64,000 nt of DNA from Pseudofulvibacter geojedonensis. Lineage in GTDB: Bacteria > Bacteroidota > Bacteroidia > Flavobacteriales > Flavobacteriaceae. The translations under genes were made by a program, and so were the position numbers. Positions 34,695 to 44,307 of the stretch are shown here, piece by piece. The notes under the pieces were generated by a model that did not search any database, was not told the DNA's origin, and was given only the letters and a program-made list of their open reading frames with translations. The number at the start of each line of letters is the position of its first letter. Within the stretch, counting starts at the first letter, position 1. Location: assembly GCF_042675745.1 (NCBI RefSeq), contig NZ_JBHTJM010000009.1, positions 434,001 to 498,000 on the forward strand, in the 5' to 3' direction.

Positions 34695-35366
34695 TTAATC
34701 TACAATAGTAATTGAGCCACCAAGTATTTTTTTCTGATCTACCACTTTAGGGTTACCGTAAATTCTAATATTACCGCCAGTTTTTACAGTGGCTTTTGCT
34801 ACATCTGTTACATAAACTTTAGCCATTGCTCCAGTACTAGAATTAATATTAGCTTGCTCAGACTTTAATTGTTTGGCATGATAATTAGCTCCAGAGTTTA
34901 CTGTAATATCTTGGTTGGTAGCATTGCCAGAAATTTCAATTGTAGCTCCAGAAATTGAACGAGCAGTTAACCTTTTAGCTTTAATAGTAACATCTATTTC
35001 TGCTCCTTCTTGAGCGTTAATATCTAAGTCTATAGCTTCAACAACTCCGTTAGATTTAATAAATGAACCTTCATTAGCATCGATTAAATACAAATGGTTG
35101 TAGTATAAATCTACATGAGTTCCTTTACCACTATGATACTTTTCGATATTTAATTTGATTTTTAGCAAATCATTTTTAGTTACCAATTGTACTTTATCGG
35201 CATATTTACCCGTAATAACAGCTTTGTTTGTTTTACTAGGAATTAAAGTAATGGTTAAACCATCATAGGTTTTTAACTGATTAAAGCTACCTAATTTTTT
35301 TTCTATTTTTTGAGCAATAGCTGTTGATGAAATAACAAATGCTAGAATAAATAATACAGATCTCAT
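34695..35366 (-). CDS. Secreted head-GIN (DUF2807) domain protein
   Basis: 223 aa with a signal peptide (FILAFVISSTAIAQ). The mature part is a repeated short-beta-strand domain of the DUF2807/head-GIN type: TYDGLTITLIP, KAVITGKYADKVQLVTKNDLLKIKL, AEIDVTIKAKRLTARSISGATIEISGNATNQDITVNSGANYHAKQLKSEQANINSSTG. The family is probably a surface or periplasmic adhesin-like scaffold without known catalysis. It is a stand-alone gene. Confidence 0.82.
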   Translation of the reverse strand: MRSVLFILAFVISSTAIAQKIEKKLGSFNQLKTYDGLTITLIPSKTNKAVITGKYADKVQLVTKNDLLKIKLNIEKYHSGKGTHVDLYYNHLYLIDANEGSFIKSNGVVEAIDLDINAQEGAEIDVTIKAKRLTARSISGATIEISGNATNQDITVNSGANYHAKQLKSEQANINSSTGAMAKVYVTDVAKATVKTGGNIRIYGNPKVVDQKKILGGSITIVD

Positions 35367-35440
35367 AAATTTTAATTTTATATATATAACGTCAATACTA
35401 ATAATGAATTGTTACAGTTGTTTCAAAAATAATACCAAGA

Positions 35441-36997
35441 TTACAATCCAACTATAGCTGCTTCGGCACATCTTTCTCCATCCATAGCTGCAGATATAAT
35501 TCCACCAGCATAACCACCACCTTCACCACAAGGGAATAAACCGATAACTTCTGGATGCTCTAAAGTTTCATTTCTTGGGATGTTAACAGGAGAAGAAGTT
35601 CTAGATTCTACACCGATAATATTAGCTTCTTTGGTATAATAACCATTCATTTTTTTATCAAAAGCAACAAACCCTTTACGCAATCTACTTCCAATATGTT
35701 TAGGAAATAACGAATGTAGAGGAGCACTTTTTAATCCGGGTTGATAAGAAGTTTTATTTAAGTCGGTAGATAATTTTCCTTCAACAAAATCTGTCATTCT
35801 TTGTGCTGGAGCTGTTTGAGTTCTTCCACCAGCATTAAAGGCTAGCTTTTCAAAGTCTTTTTGAAATTCAAGACCTTTTAAAACACCAAACTGTTCGTAT
35901 TTGGGTAAGTCTTTATCTACATTTATTTCAACAACAATTCCAGAGTTAGCAAATTCATTGTTTCGTTTAGATGGAGACATACCGTTTACTACCAACTCTC
36001 CATTAGCAGTAGCCGCAGGAACTATAAAACCACCAGGGCACATACAGAAAGAATACACACCTCTTCCTTTAACCTGTTCTACTAAACTATAAGCTGCAGC
36101 AGGTAGCAAATCATCTCTTTGTCCAGTACAGTGATATTGTATATTATCTATAATTTGTTGAGGGTGCTCTGCACGAACTCCCATTGCAAAAGACTTAGCT
36201 TTTAAAGCAATATTCTTTTTATGTAGCAATTCATAAATATCTCTAGCAGAATGACCTGTAGCTAAAATGACTCTGTTAGCAGTCATTTCTCTTCCGTCTA
36301 ATAATTGAATAGTCTGTACTTTATTTTCTTTAATAACAAAGTCGCTTACTCGGCTATTAAAATGCACTTCTCCGCCAAACTTAATAATGGTTTCTCTTAT
36401 ATTCTGAACTATCTTAGGTAGCTTATTGGTTCCTATATGAGGATGAGCATCTATTAATATTTGTTCTGTGGCACCATGAAAAACAAAGTTTTCGAATACG
36501 CGTCTAACATCACCTCTTTTTAAGCTTCGGGTATATAGTTTACCATCAGAATAGGTTCCTGCACCACCTTCGCCAAAACAATAATTAGAGTCTTCGTTTA
36601 CATAATGATCTTGGTTAATAGCTTTTAAATCTCTTCTTCGTTCTTGAACGTTTTTACCACGCTCTAAAACAATTGGTTTAAAACCTAATTCTATGCAGCG
36701 TAAAGCAGCAAACATTCCGGCAGGACCAAAACCTACTATATGAATAGGTTTTGCGTTAGAGACATCTTTATAGTCAAAAGTATAATCAGATTTTTCAGGA
36801 ACCGATTCGTTTATATATACAGCAACTTTGTAATTAAAATAGATAGTTGCTCTTCTGGCATCTATAGATTTACGCAGTATTTTAACACCCGATATTTCAT
36901 TTCTATCTACGTTTAAATCGTAAGCAGCTTTACGAAGTAAATACCCTTCTTCTTTTTCCTGAACCAAGGTGGTTCTTATGTTAAGGTGATGAACCAT
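35441..36997 (-). CDS. NAD(P)/FAD-dependent oxidoreductase (COG2509 type)
   Basis: 518-aa flavoprotein. An N-terminal 80-residue domain with a ferredoxin-like pattern (KAAYDLNVDRNEISGVKILRKSIDARR) precedes the FAD-binding GFGPAG motif (89-94) in HIVGFGPAGMFAALRC. Further hallmarks are CFGEGGAGTYSDGKLYTR and the end LFPCGEGGGYAGGIISAAMDGERCAEAA. This is the widely conserved FAD-dependent protein C-terminal family of unknown substrate. It begins 5 nt from the ceramidase-like stop codon and is thus co-transcribed with it. Confidence 0.88.
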   Translation of the reverse strand: MVHHLNIRTTLVQEKEEGYLLRKAAYDLNVDRNEISGVKILRKSIDARRATIYFNYKVAVYINESVPEKSDYTFDYKDVSNAKPIHIVGFGPAGMFAALRCIELGFKPIVLERGKNVQERRRDLKAINQDHYVNEDSNYCFGEGGAGTYSDGKLYTRSLKRGDVRRVFENFVFHGATEQILIDAHPHIGTNKLPKIVQNIRETIIKFGGEVHFNSRVSDFVIKENKVQTIQLLDGREMTANRVILATGHSARDIYELLHKKNIALKAKSFAMGVRAEHPQQIIDNIQYHCTGQRDDLLPAAAYSLVEQVKGRGVYSFCMCPGGFIVPAATANGELVVNGMSPSKRNNEFANSGIVVEINVDKDLPKYEQFGVLKGLEFQKDFEKLAFNAGGRTQTAPAQRMTDFVEGKLSTDLNKTSYQPGLKSAPLHSLFPKHIGSRLRKGFVAFDKKMNGYYTKEANIIGVESRTSSPVNIPRNETLEHPEVIGLFPCGEGGGYAGGIISAAMDGERCAEAAIVGL

Positions 36998-37002
36998 ATA
37001 CT

Positions 37003-37752
37003 TTAACTAATTGTTCTCTGTAGAGAACGAATCCACAAATAAATACCTAAGGCAGCTGCTATATGTTTTAATGAATGACCACTAATAATATTTAAGGTTT
37101 GATGAATTTCAGTGTCAAAATACTCAAATACTTTAGCGAGTCCGTAACAAATAATAAGCAACCAATAGCCAAAGATACTATGGTTTTTAGATTTATAGAA
37201 CAAAAGAATGATGGGAATAGCTATAATAGGATAAAACTGAACTAAAATATAAAGCCTTAGATCTTCATAAAACACCCAATAAAGAATAGATACGATTCCA
37301 AAAAGTAATAAAGGAAGCAATGCTTTTTTACCAATGTTTTTATTTATAAACTCTGATAATACAACAGAGAAGAGCCCCATAAAAGCTATTGTCATGGGCA
37401 ATCTATCCCAAACTAGTGTTTGATTACTGGGGTGCAAGTGATAATAACCCGAACCGAAGGCAACTAGACTAACACCTATAAAGAATAAGCGATAAGCAAT
37501 GATATTGTCTTTGCTTTTGATCGATATTAAGCCATAAATGCCTACGATAAAAAAAGGCAGATTAGAAAGTACATTCCAACAATTAGGGATCGTTAAGCAA
37601 GAATTCTGATCACTAAAAAAATGGTAATTAGGATCTTGTAAAATAGGGTTTAAGGAGCATAAAACAATTGCGGATATAGCTAATAATCCGAACAGTATAA
37701 ATTTTAATTTAGCATTCTTTTTCAATAGATTAATATTTTTTATGCCAACCAA
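37003..37752 (-). CDS. Ceramidase-like (CREST) membrane protein
   Basis: 249-aa integral membrane protein with about seven helices. NCWNVLSNLPFF, SGYYHLHPSNQTLVWDRLPMTIAFMG and SGHSLKHIAAALGIYLW match alkaline ceramidase/CREST hydrolases, with conserved Ser, Asp and His residues as metal ligands. Bacteroidota make sphingolipids, so a ceramide or related amide substrate is plausible. No ATG is available near the N-terminus: translation must start at a TTG (37752, overlapping the upstream gene by 23 nt, or 37725). That overlap suggests coupling to the preceding gene. Confidence 0.78.
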   Translation of the reverse strand: MVGIKNINLLKKNAKLKFILFGLLAISAIVLCSLNPILQDPNYHFFSDQNSCLTIPNCWNVLSNLPFFIVGIYGLISIKSKDNIIAYRLFFIGVSLVAFGSGYYHLHPSNQTLVWDRLPMTIAFMGLFSVVLSEFINKNIGKKALLPLLLFGIVSILYWVFYEDLRLYILVQFYPIIAIPIILLFYKSKNHSIFGYWLLIICYGLAKVFEYFDTEIHQTLNIISGHSLKHIAAALGIYLWIRSLQRTIS

Positions 37753-38320
37753 AGCCCATTATCATACTTACGCCAATATAAGATTGCTTGGAAATGTTTC
37801 CAGATAATTTAAAACCGAAACTATGTCCGAAAGCAGTAGGTTTTCCTACAGGAATTATTCTATAAATCCTATACCTTTTTTTATTGGCTTTAAACCACAT
37901 GATACTTGCTTCAAAGGCTAAACCAATATGTTTAGTCTTATTTACTATTTCTACTTCATTATTTATATGTTTTGTTTCATAAGTATTATGAGAAATTCCA
38001 CCAGAAAAACTAAGAGATCGTCCATTTTTAATATATCGTTTACCATATAATAAACCATATTCTTCATTATATGAAGTAACATCGGGTAGTAAAAGAAAAG
38101 CTAATTTAAAATTGGCTAATTGTGAAACTCTAAAAGTAAAAAGACTATTTTCATGCTGATAATTTAAATTTCCACCAATTAAAACCCCAGAAATCTTACC
38201 TCCACCACCTCCCAAAAAGCCTTCGACAAACAGTATAGGATTACTGTTTTCTTTTTCTTTTTGAGCAAAGGTTAGGTTGCTTAAAAGTAATATAAATACA
38301 ATTAATTTACGATTTATCAT
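37730..38320 (-). CDS. Hypothetical outer-membrane barrel-like protein
   Basis: 196 aa with a signal peptide (FILLLSNLTFAQ). A Gly-rich stretch (FVEGFLGGGGGKISGVLIGGNLNYQH) and alternating strands (FTFRVSQLANFKLAF, RSLSFSGGISHNTYET, SYIGVSMIMGFGWHKKY) suggest a small beta-barrel. I do not recognise the family. It overlaps the ceramidase-like gene if the first TTG is used, and could be the first gene of the unit 38320 to 35441. Confidence 0.65.
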   Translation of the reverse strand: MINRKLIVFILLLSNLTFAQKEKENSNPILFVEGFLGGGGGKISGVLIGGNLNYQHENSLFTFRVSQLANFKLAFLLLPDVTSYNEEYGLLYGKRYIKNGRSLSFSGGISHNTYETKHINNEVEIVNKTKHIGLAFEASIMWFKANKKRYRIYRIIPVGKPTAFGHSFGFKLSGNISKQSYIGVSMIMGFGWHKKY

Positions 38321-38391
38321 TTAACGAATACTAAGAATTAGTGTCCGAAAATATTATAAAGACATTTAAAAACAAATTATTTATAATTAAT

Positions 38392-38841
38392 CTAATTAAA
38401 AAGATATAATATTCTTTCTTGATTATCTGGTAAACCTATAATATTATTTAAATAATCTTTTTTATGATTTAATTTACCTTTTTTAATATACCCTTCTCCC
38501 ATTGGCATACAAGTAGCCCAAGAACCAGATTGTTTACAATCTTTTAGGTTGGTGATTTTAACAACTGTATGATTTCCTACGATTACTAAAGCTTTGGTAA
38601 AGTTGCTAGCTTTTTCTAATGATTCCTTCATATTACTTTTCTTTAAAGAAATAATTTTAGAAGCCGACTCTTTGGCTAAAGATGTAATGGTTTTAATAGG
38701 TGTTTTTTCAATGTTCTCTAACGAGGTAATATCATTTAGGTAATTATTAATTTCAGTGTTTTCGGAATTGTTTTTTTCTTTTCCGCAACTAACCAAAATT
38801 AATAGTAAGGCTAGAGTAAATAGTTGAGTTAGTTTTTTCAT
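38392..38841 (-). CDS. Hypothetical lipoprotein
   Basis: 149-aa predicted lipoprotein (lipobox LVSC, Cys19: ALLLILVSCGKEK). The middle is helical with Ser/Lys, then NHTVVKITNLKDCKQSGSWATCMPMGEGYIKKGKLNHKKDYLNNIIG with two Cys. I do not recognise it. Its ATG overlaps the upstream esterase stop by 4 nt (ATGA), so the two are translationally coupled and probably work together. Confidence 0.65.
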   Translation of the reverse strand: MKKLTQLFTLALLLILVSCGKEKNNSENTEINNYLNDITSLENIEKTPIKTITSLAKESASKIISLKKSNMKESLEKASNFTKALVIVGNHTVVKITNLKDCKQSGSWATCMPMGEGYIKKGKLNHKKDYLNNIIGLPDNQERILYLFN

Positions 38842-39701
38842 TGTTCTACATTTAATATTTTGATTAATGTTTCTTCTAATTTTTTATTCCAAGATTTTGC
38901 GTTGTGACCACCTTTATACTTTTCAATATCGTAAAATGAATTTACAGATTTATATTTTTCTATAATTTGATCGGTCATTATTTTAAGAACAAAGCTTTCC
39001 TCATCACCATATTTTAAATATAAGTTAGGGTATTTTATGTTTTTATTCCAAATATTGCTTGTGGCATTAGATCCCAACGTAGAAAAACAAATATAATTTT
39101 CTATTAAATTTGGATGTTTATTTAATAAATTAGCTCCAAAACCTGCTCCGTTAGAAACACCATAAAATAACCTATCTTTTTTAGAAGCTTTAATTTTTAA
39201 ACTTCTTTCTATATGAGGAATAAATTCACTGGTAAAATAATCTAAATGATTTTTAAATCTAGAAGCTAATTTTTTGTCGTGATTAGTTGAATCATACTGA
39301 GTTTCTATATATTCAAAATGTCTATATGAATGATATGATTTTTCACCATTGCCTTTAGTTTGATACTCATTGGTTAATTTTGAATTGCTATAGCTTCCAA
39401 CATAAATAGTAGGTTTTATAAGTTTAGCATTAATTAATGAATCTAATAAGGATTTCATATAATTTGCATTAGAATCTAAATTTCCATCAGTAGCATAGAT
39501 TATTGAATATTTATTTTTACAATTAAATCCTTTAGGTAAATAAATATTATGTTTTCTGTATTCAGATAAATTTTTGCTATAAATAGAATCTGTATAGAAT
39601 TTGGAGTTTTCTATATCTGGTGTCATTGCTGTTTTCTCATTTTTACAATTTGTTAAAAAAAGAAAACAAAATAAAGTAAGAAATAGGTATGAAATTTTCA
39701 T
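38838..39701 (-). CDS. Alpha/beta-hydrolase (esterase D/Fes-like) lipoprotein
   Basis: 287 aa with lipobox TNC (Cys19). The fold is that of the esterase D/enterochelin-esterase-like family (PF00756). KYSIIYATDGN and LYFVGSYSN-type strands precede the nucleophile block FYGVSNGAGFGANLLNKHP (Ser in GVSNGAG). A later GDEE and GGHNAKSW supply candidate acid and His residues. The substrate is unknown. It lies upstream of and coupled to the small lipoprotein. Confidence 0.78.
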   Translation of the reverse strand: MKISYLFLTLFCFLFLTNCKNEKTAMTPDIENSKFYTDSIYSKNLSEYRKHNIYLPKGFNCKNKYSIIYATDGNLDSNANYMKSLLDSLINAKLIKPTIYVGSYSNSKLTNEYQTKGNGEKSYHSYRHFEYIETQYDSTNHDKKLASRFKNHLDYFTSEFIPHIERSLKIKASKKDRLFYGVSNGAGFGANLLNKHPNLIENYICFSTLGSNATSNIWNKNIKYPNLYLKYGDEESFVLKIMTDQIIEKYKSVNSFYDIEKYKGGHNAKSWNKKLEETLIKILNVEQ

Positions 39702-39734
39702 TTCTTTGTGGTTTACAAGTAATATCTTTAAGGC

Positions 39735-41951
39735 TTATTCTTCTACTTTGCCAATCAAATTAAAATCTAAATGGCGCTTTATCAAGTCGGCATTTTTAAC
39801 CTTTACAATAACCTCATCACCTAATTGATATAGGTTTTTAGTAGTTTCTCCCACTAAAGCATATTGTTTTTCATCAAAAGTGTAGTAATCGTCTTTTATT
39901 TCTCTAATGCGAACCATACCTTCACACTTATTAGAGACAATTTCTACATAAATTCCCCATTCAGTAACACCAGAAATAACTCCAACAAATTCTTCATCTT
40001 TATGGTCCTGCATAAACTTAATTTGCATGTACTTTATAGAATCTCTTTCTGCTTTAGCGGCCAAGTTTTCCATATGAGAGCAATGATTGCTTTTTTCTTC
40101 ATAAGTCTCTGCATCTACAGATTTTCCTTGGTCTATATAATGTTGTAATAACCTGTGTACCATTACATCTGGATACCTACGAATAGGTGATGTAAAATGA
40201 GAATAGTAAGGAAAAGCCAATCCGTAATGACCAATATTGTCTGTAGAATATTCGGCTTTACTCATAGAGCGTATGGCTAAAGTATCTACCATATTTTGCT
40301 CTCCTTTTCCTTGTACATCGTGTAATAATTTATTTAAAGATGCTGTTATAGTTTTTGGAGTTCTAAAATCTAATTTATATCCAAATTTAGCTATTACATT
40401 TTGTAAGTTTCCTAGTTTTTCACTGTCTGGTTCATCGTGAATTCTATAAACAAAGGTTTTGTTTTGCTTTCCGATAAATTCAGATACTTTTCTGTTAGCT
40501 AACAACATAAACTCTTCAATTAGTTTATTAGCATCTTTAGACGTTTTAAAATACACACCAGTAGGATTGGCTTCTTCGTCTAATTGGAATTTCACTTCTA
40601 CTTTATCAAACGAAATTGCGCCATCTCTCATACGCTGATTACGCATTTTTTTAGCTAGCTCATCTAATTTTAAAACAGCAAATGCAATGTGTTTATCTGC
40701 TTGGTATTCTTTTCCAGTAAGAGAAACATTAGCAGGTATTGTAGTATTTATTGAAGAAGTATCTGTTCCATTTAAAGATCCATTAGATTCAATAATAGCT
40801 TGAGCCTCTTCATAAGCAAAACGTGCATCGCTATAGGTAACAGTTCTACCAAACCACTGATTGATAATTTGTGTTTTATCGTTCATTTCGAAAACCGCAG
40901 AGAAAGTGTATTTTTCTTCGTGTGGACGTAAAGAACAAGCGCCGTTACTTAATATTTCAGGCAACATAGGCACTACTCTATCTACTAAATATACAGAAGT
41001 GGCACGTTCGTAAGCTTCATCATCTAACACGGTTCCTTCTTTTAAATAATGAGAAACATCTGCAATGTGAATTCCGATTTCATAGTTTCCGTTTTCCAGA
41101 ATTTGAAAAGATAAGGCATCATCAAAATCTTTAGCGTCTTTAGGATCGATGGTAAAGGTAGGTGTAGTACGCATGTCTCTACGCTTACTAATTTCTTCTG
41201 GAGTAATGCTTGTATCTAATGTGTTTGCATAACGTTCTACAGCTTCAGGAAACTCATGGGGCAATCCATACTCTGCTAAAATAGAATGTATTTCGGTATT
41301 ATGCTCTCCAGGTTTTCCTAATACTTGAATTATTTTTCCAAAAGGAGAATCGGCTTTTTCTGGCCAATCTTTAATCTCTACTAAAACTTTATCTCCGTCT
41401 TCTGCATCTAGAGTTTGGTTTTTTGGAATGAAAATATCTACATGCATTTTTGGGCTATCGCAGACTACAAATCCAAAGTTTTTTTGCATTTGTAAAACAC
41501 CTACAAACTCTGTTTTAGAACGTTCAATTATATTAATAATCTCACCTTCTAATTTATTGTTTCTTCTTCTTCTATATACGTAAACTTCAACCTCATCTCC
41601 ATGTAAAGCTTGATTTACATTGTTTTGAGGAATAAAAATATCATCGTCTAGTTCTTCACAAATTACATAAGCATTTCCTCGACTTCCCATATCTACTTTT
41701 CCAGTAAAATAAGAGTTGTCTAAAGCAACTATTTTAAATTTACCACGTTCTACTTCTTTAATTTTGTCTTTTACTTGGAGCTGACGTAGTTTTTTTATGA
41801 TTTGATTTCTACTACTAGGGTCATTTACACCGAGTTTAGCAGCTATTTGTTTGTAATTATAAGTTTTTTTTGGATCCTTTTTTAATATTTTAAGGATGGT
41901 ATTGGTAAGGTTAGGAATCTTATTCTTTACTTTTTTCTTTTTTCTTGGCAT
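39735..41951 (-). CDS. rnr: Ribonuclease R
   Basis: 738-aa RNB-family 3'-5' exoribonuclease that degrades structured RNA. In order: a basic N-terminus with a helix-turn-helix (about 15-70), cold-shock-type OB domains (about 75-220), the RNB catalytic domain (about 245-575) with TIDPKDAKDFDDAL carrying the metal-binding aspartates, SVYLVDRVVPMLPEILSNGACSL and HFTSPIRRYPDVMVHRLL, then a C-terminal S1 domain (about 640-720: EFVGVISGVTEWGIYVEI). The length is normal. It is monocistronic. Confidence 0.97.
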   Translation of the reverse strand: MPRKKKKVKNKIPNLTNTILKILKKDPKKTYNYKQIAAKLGVNDPSSRNQIIKKLRQLQVKDKIKEVERGKFKIVALDNSYFTGKVDMGSRGNAYVICEELDDDIFIPQNNVNQALHGDEVEVYVYRRRRNNKLEGEIINIIERSKTEFVGVLQMQKNFGFVVCDSPKMHVDIFIPKNQTLDAEDGDKVLVEIKDWPEKADSPFGKIIQVLGKPGEHNTEIHSILAEYGLPHEFPEAVERYANTLDTSITPEEISKRRDMRTTPTFTIDPKDAKDFDDALSFQILENGNYEIGIHIADVSHYLKEGTVLDDEAYERATSVYLVDRVVPMLPEILSNGACSLRPHEEKYTFSAVFEMNDKTQIINQWFGRTVTYSDARFAYEEAQAIIESNGSLNGTDTSSINTTIPANVSLTGKEYQADKHIAFAVLKLDELAKKMRNQRMRDGAISFDKVEVKFQLDEEANPTGVYFKTSKDANKLIEEFMLLANRKVSEFIGKQNKTFVYRIHDEPDSEKLGNLQNVIAKFGYKLDFRTPKTITASLNKLLHDVQGKGEQNMVDTLAIRSMSKAEYSTDNIGHYGLAFPYYSHFTSPIRRYPDVMVHRLLQHYIDQGKSVDAETYEEKSNHCSHMENLAAKAERDSIKYMQIKFMQDHKDEEFVGVISGVTEWGIYVEIVSNKCEGMVRIREIKDDYYTFDEKQYALVGETTKNLYQLGDEVIVKVKNADLIKRHLDFNLIGKVEE

Positions 41952-42147
41952 TTATTCTTTTTTCATTAATCTCATATTCCTAATACGAGTTTTCATTTTG
42001 TGAGGTGTTTTTAGCCTCGTAATTATTTTAGATAGGGTATCAAATTAAGACGATACTCAAAATCTTCACCCAAATTACAAAAAAGAATCTCTTTATAGAT
42101 TATTAAATTGTAAAATAGATGTATAAAAGATATTATTATATAAATAA

Positions 42148-43974
42148 TTATGGCAATTGTTCTTGAATTAAATATAAGTTTGAAGGAGATGTTTGATTAT
42201 TTAAATGAGCTAATACAATATCTTTTAAAATATTAGTATCATTACCAGATCCTAGATATTTGGTTACTCCATCTAGGTTTATATCTCCTGATGCGTAACC
42301 AGAAAATGAGTATAAATTACTATTGGTTGAATTACCAATTTCTGCTAAAATTTGATCTTTAATTGCATTGGTGTCATTACCAGAACCTAAATACCTTACC
42401 GAAGTATCATTGTTGGCATTACCAGCCCACATGGCAACAATTCCGTTTGGCATTCCATAATTACTTTGAGCGTCTATACCATTAGTAATTTGATTATTAG
42501 CATCTGTAAAGTTTAAGTTAGTATTGTTTTCGGATAAGAATATAGTGTTGTTGCTTATAACACCTAAATGATTCCTATGCTTTATAGAAATATAATAATC
42601 ATCTGAAGTTGTATTAAAACTTAGGGCAGATACTCCGTCTGTATTTACAATATCTCCATCTCTTTGTAATAACGCTGAAGTATTCTGTAGTACAGAAAAA
42701 CTGTCGTTTTTATCTCTTAGTTCCACCCAAACCCAATCTACAATAGCATCTGGACCAGTTATGTTAAATATGTTTGAGTTACAGGTTTTACCATCTGTAT
42801 AAGGAGTAATATTTGGTAACATTCCCTGAGCTCTTAAATCATCTCGCATTAAATTTTCTTCTCCTACATTAGGATTTAAAGCAGCTCCTTGTAAGTAAAC
42901 TTTGGCAGATAAATAAATGTCACAACCAACATCATTATAACTAGTTTGAGAATCTTTATTCGTCCAATTAGAGGTGGAATAAATAGCATCATCAACCAAA
43001 ACACAATTCAAATTGGGATTGTTTTGAATTTTAAAGCGGTTATTAGCAATATTTATATTATTACCATTTTGCACATTTAGAGAAGTTAATGAATTATTTC
43101 TACAGAATAAACGATTTAAATTGATGTTATTTGATAAGTTAATATTGGTTACTGAATTATAGTTAAAGTATAACCACTCTAAAGCAGTGTTAGTTGAAGT
43201 ATCTAAACTAGATAAATTATTTTCGTTTATAAATAACCTTTCTAAAGCCTGATTGTTACTAATACTTATAGAGCTAATGTTGTTTTTATTTGCATAGAGA
43301 TATATCAAATCTATATTTGTACTTACATCTAAATCGGATAAATTATTTTCATTAACAAAAAGCTTTTTTAAGTTAGTATTGTTAGATAAATCTAGATTAT
43401 TTACTGCATTATTATTAATATTTAGTGTTTTTAGGCTAGTTAAGTTTGCTAGGTCTAAACTTGAGATTGTATTATTTTTTGCATTGATAAACTTGAGGTC
43501 TGTATTCATACCTAAAGTTAGGGTACTTATGTTATTATTCCTGCATTGAAAGTTTCTAAGATTTACATTATTACTAATGTTTATTGAGCTAAGATTGTTA
43601 TTGTTACAGAAGAATTTTTTAAGTAATGATAAATTACTGATATTTAGACTGATAATTAAATTGTTGTTACAGTTAACAGTTCTTAATTCTGTATTAGTAT
43701 TTATAGGCAAAAAAGTTAAAGCATTACCTTGACAATATAATCGCCTTAATAATGTAAAATCTTGTATTCCTTTTAAATCAGCAATATTTTTATTTTCAAT
43801 GTTTAATTCTATAACATTGCTAATATTAGCGGTTAAAACTTGACCGTCTAATATAGTATCATAACCTAAATCAATAAGTGCTTGCTCAAAATTACTGTCT
43901 GGGATAGCAGTATTTTGAGAAAAAGTAAACAAAGCACATAGAGATAGAGTGAGTAAAAATGTTATTCTCCTCAT
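42148..43974 (-). CDS. Secreted leucine-rich-repeat protein with tandem dockerin-like C-terminus
   Basis: 608 aa when started at the ATG 43972-43974, which gives a clean signal peptide (MRRITFLLTLSLCALFTFSQ); an upstream start is possible but lacks one. Residues about 40-330 are about 12 leucine-rich repeats of the LxxLxxSNNxxL type (LSSLDTSTNTALEWLYFNYNS). A beta-rich part follows. The C-terminus (about 505-608) has two copies of a module, ANNDTSVRYLGSGNDTNAIKDQIL and DINLDGVTKYLGSGNDTNILKDIVL, each with a DxNxDG-type calcium loop. It ends in QEQLP and lacks the usual T9SS domain. Confidence 0.85.
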   Translation of the reverse strand: MRRITFLLTLSLCALFTFSQNTAIPDSNFEQALIDLGYDTILDGQVLTANISNVIELNIENKNIADLKGIQDFTLLRRLYCQGNALTFLPINTNTELRTVNCNNNLIISLNISNLSLLKKFFCNNNNLSSINISNNVNLRNFQCRNNNISTLTLGMNTDLKFINAKNNTISSLDLANLTSLKTLNINNNAVNNLDLSNNTNLKKLFVNENNLSDLDVSTNIDLIYLYANKNNISSISISNNQALERLFINENNLSSLDTSTNTALEWLYFNYNSVTNINLSNNINLNRLFCRNNSLTSLNVQNGNNINIANNRFKIQNNPNLNCVLVDDAIYSTSNWTNKDSQTSYNDVGCDIYLSAKVYLQGAALNPNVGEENLMRDDLRAQGMLPNITPYTDGKTCNSNIFNITGPDAIVDWVWVELRDKNDSFSVLQNTSALLQRDGDIVNTDGVSALSFNTTSDDYYISIKHRNHLGVISNNTIFLSENNTNLNFTDANNQITNGIDAQSNYGMPNGIVAMWAGNANNDTSVRYLGSGNDTNAIKDQILAEIGNSTNSNLYSFSGYASGDINLDGVTKYLGSGNDTNILKDIVLAHLNNQTSPSNLYLIQEQLP

Positions 43975-44098
43975 GCCTTCATAAAATTTGGTATTACAAA
44001 GGTACTCGGTAAAAATTAACATTTCTTACATTTTTTTTAAGAAAACTGTAACATTTCGTTGAATTGAGCGTCTATATAGATGTAACGTAGTTATTTAA

Positions 44099-44266
44099 GT
44101 GAAGAAAATATATAAAATAATCATCTTTTTTATTGTTATCCTTGTAATAGGGACATTCTTCTCTATTAGAAAGATTAATAATTCTCTTACGAAAGCCTCT
44201 TCTAAGGAAAAGGTTAACTATACTCAAAATTATAACGTTTCTATAAATCCGTTTTCTTTCAATTAA
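44099..44266 (+). CDS. Small single-pass membrane protein, GTG start
   Basis: 55-aa ORF starting at GTG 44099. The basic MKKIYK start is followed by a hydrophobic helix (IIIFFIVILVIGTFF, residues 7-21) and a polar tail (RKINNSLTKASSKEKV), a typical small membrane protein. The opposite strand ORF at this place is not protein-like. The gene lies 41 nt before rpiB and diverges from the LRR gene. It could still be a chance ORF; no promoter is seen. Confidence 0.42.
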   Translation: MKKIYKIIIFFIVILVIGTFFSIRKINNSLTKASSKEKVNYTQNYNVSINPFSFN

Positions 44267-44272
44267 TTGCTG

Positions 44273-44280
44273 TATTTTTG
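44273..44280 (+). promoter_or_regulatory. -7 promoter element of rpiB
   Basis: TATTTTTG fits TAnnTTTG and ends 27 nt before the rpiB ATG at 44308. Its position argues for that ATG over the upstream TTG inside it. Confidence 0.55.
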
Positions 44281-44307
44281 TGCCTAGACAACACAAAAAC
44301 TACAGAA

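Noticed and set aside
39601..40440. Plus-strand ORFs near the esterase gene and inside rnr
   Set aside because: Antisense to well-supported genes; no promoter or recognisable domain.
44072..44296. Minus-strand 74-aa ORF between the LRR gene and rpiB
   Set aside because: Cys/Asn/Tyr-rich without protein-like pattern. The opposite strand carries a more plausible small membrane protein and the rpiB promoter.
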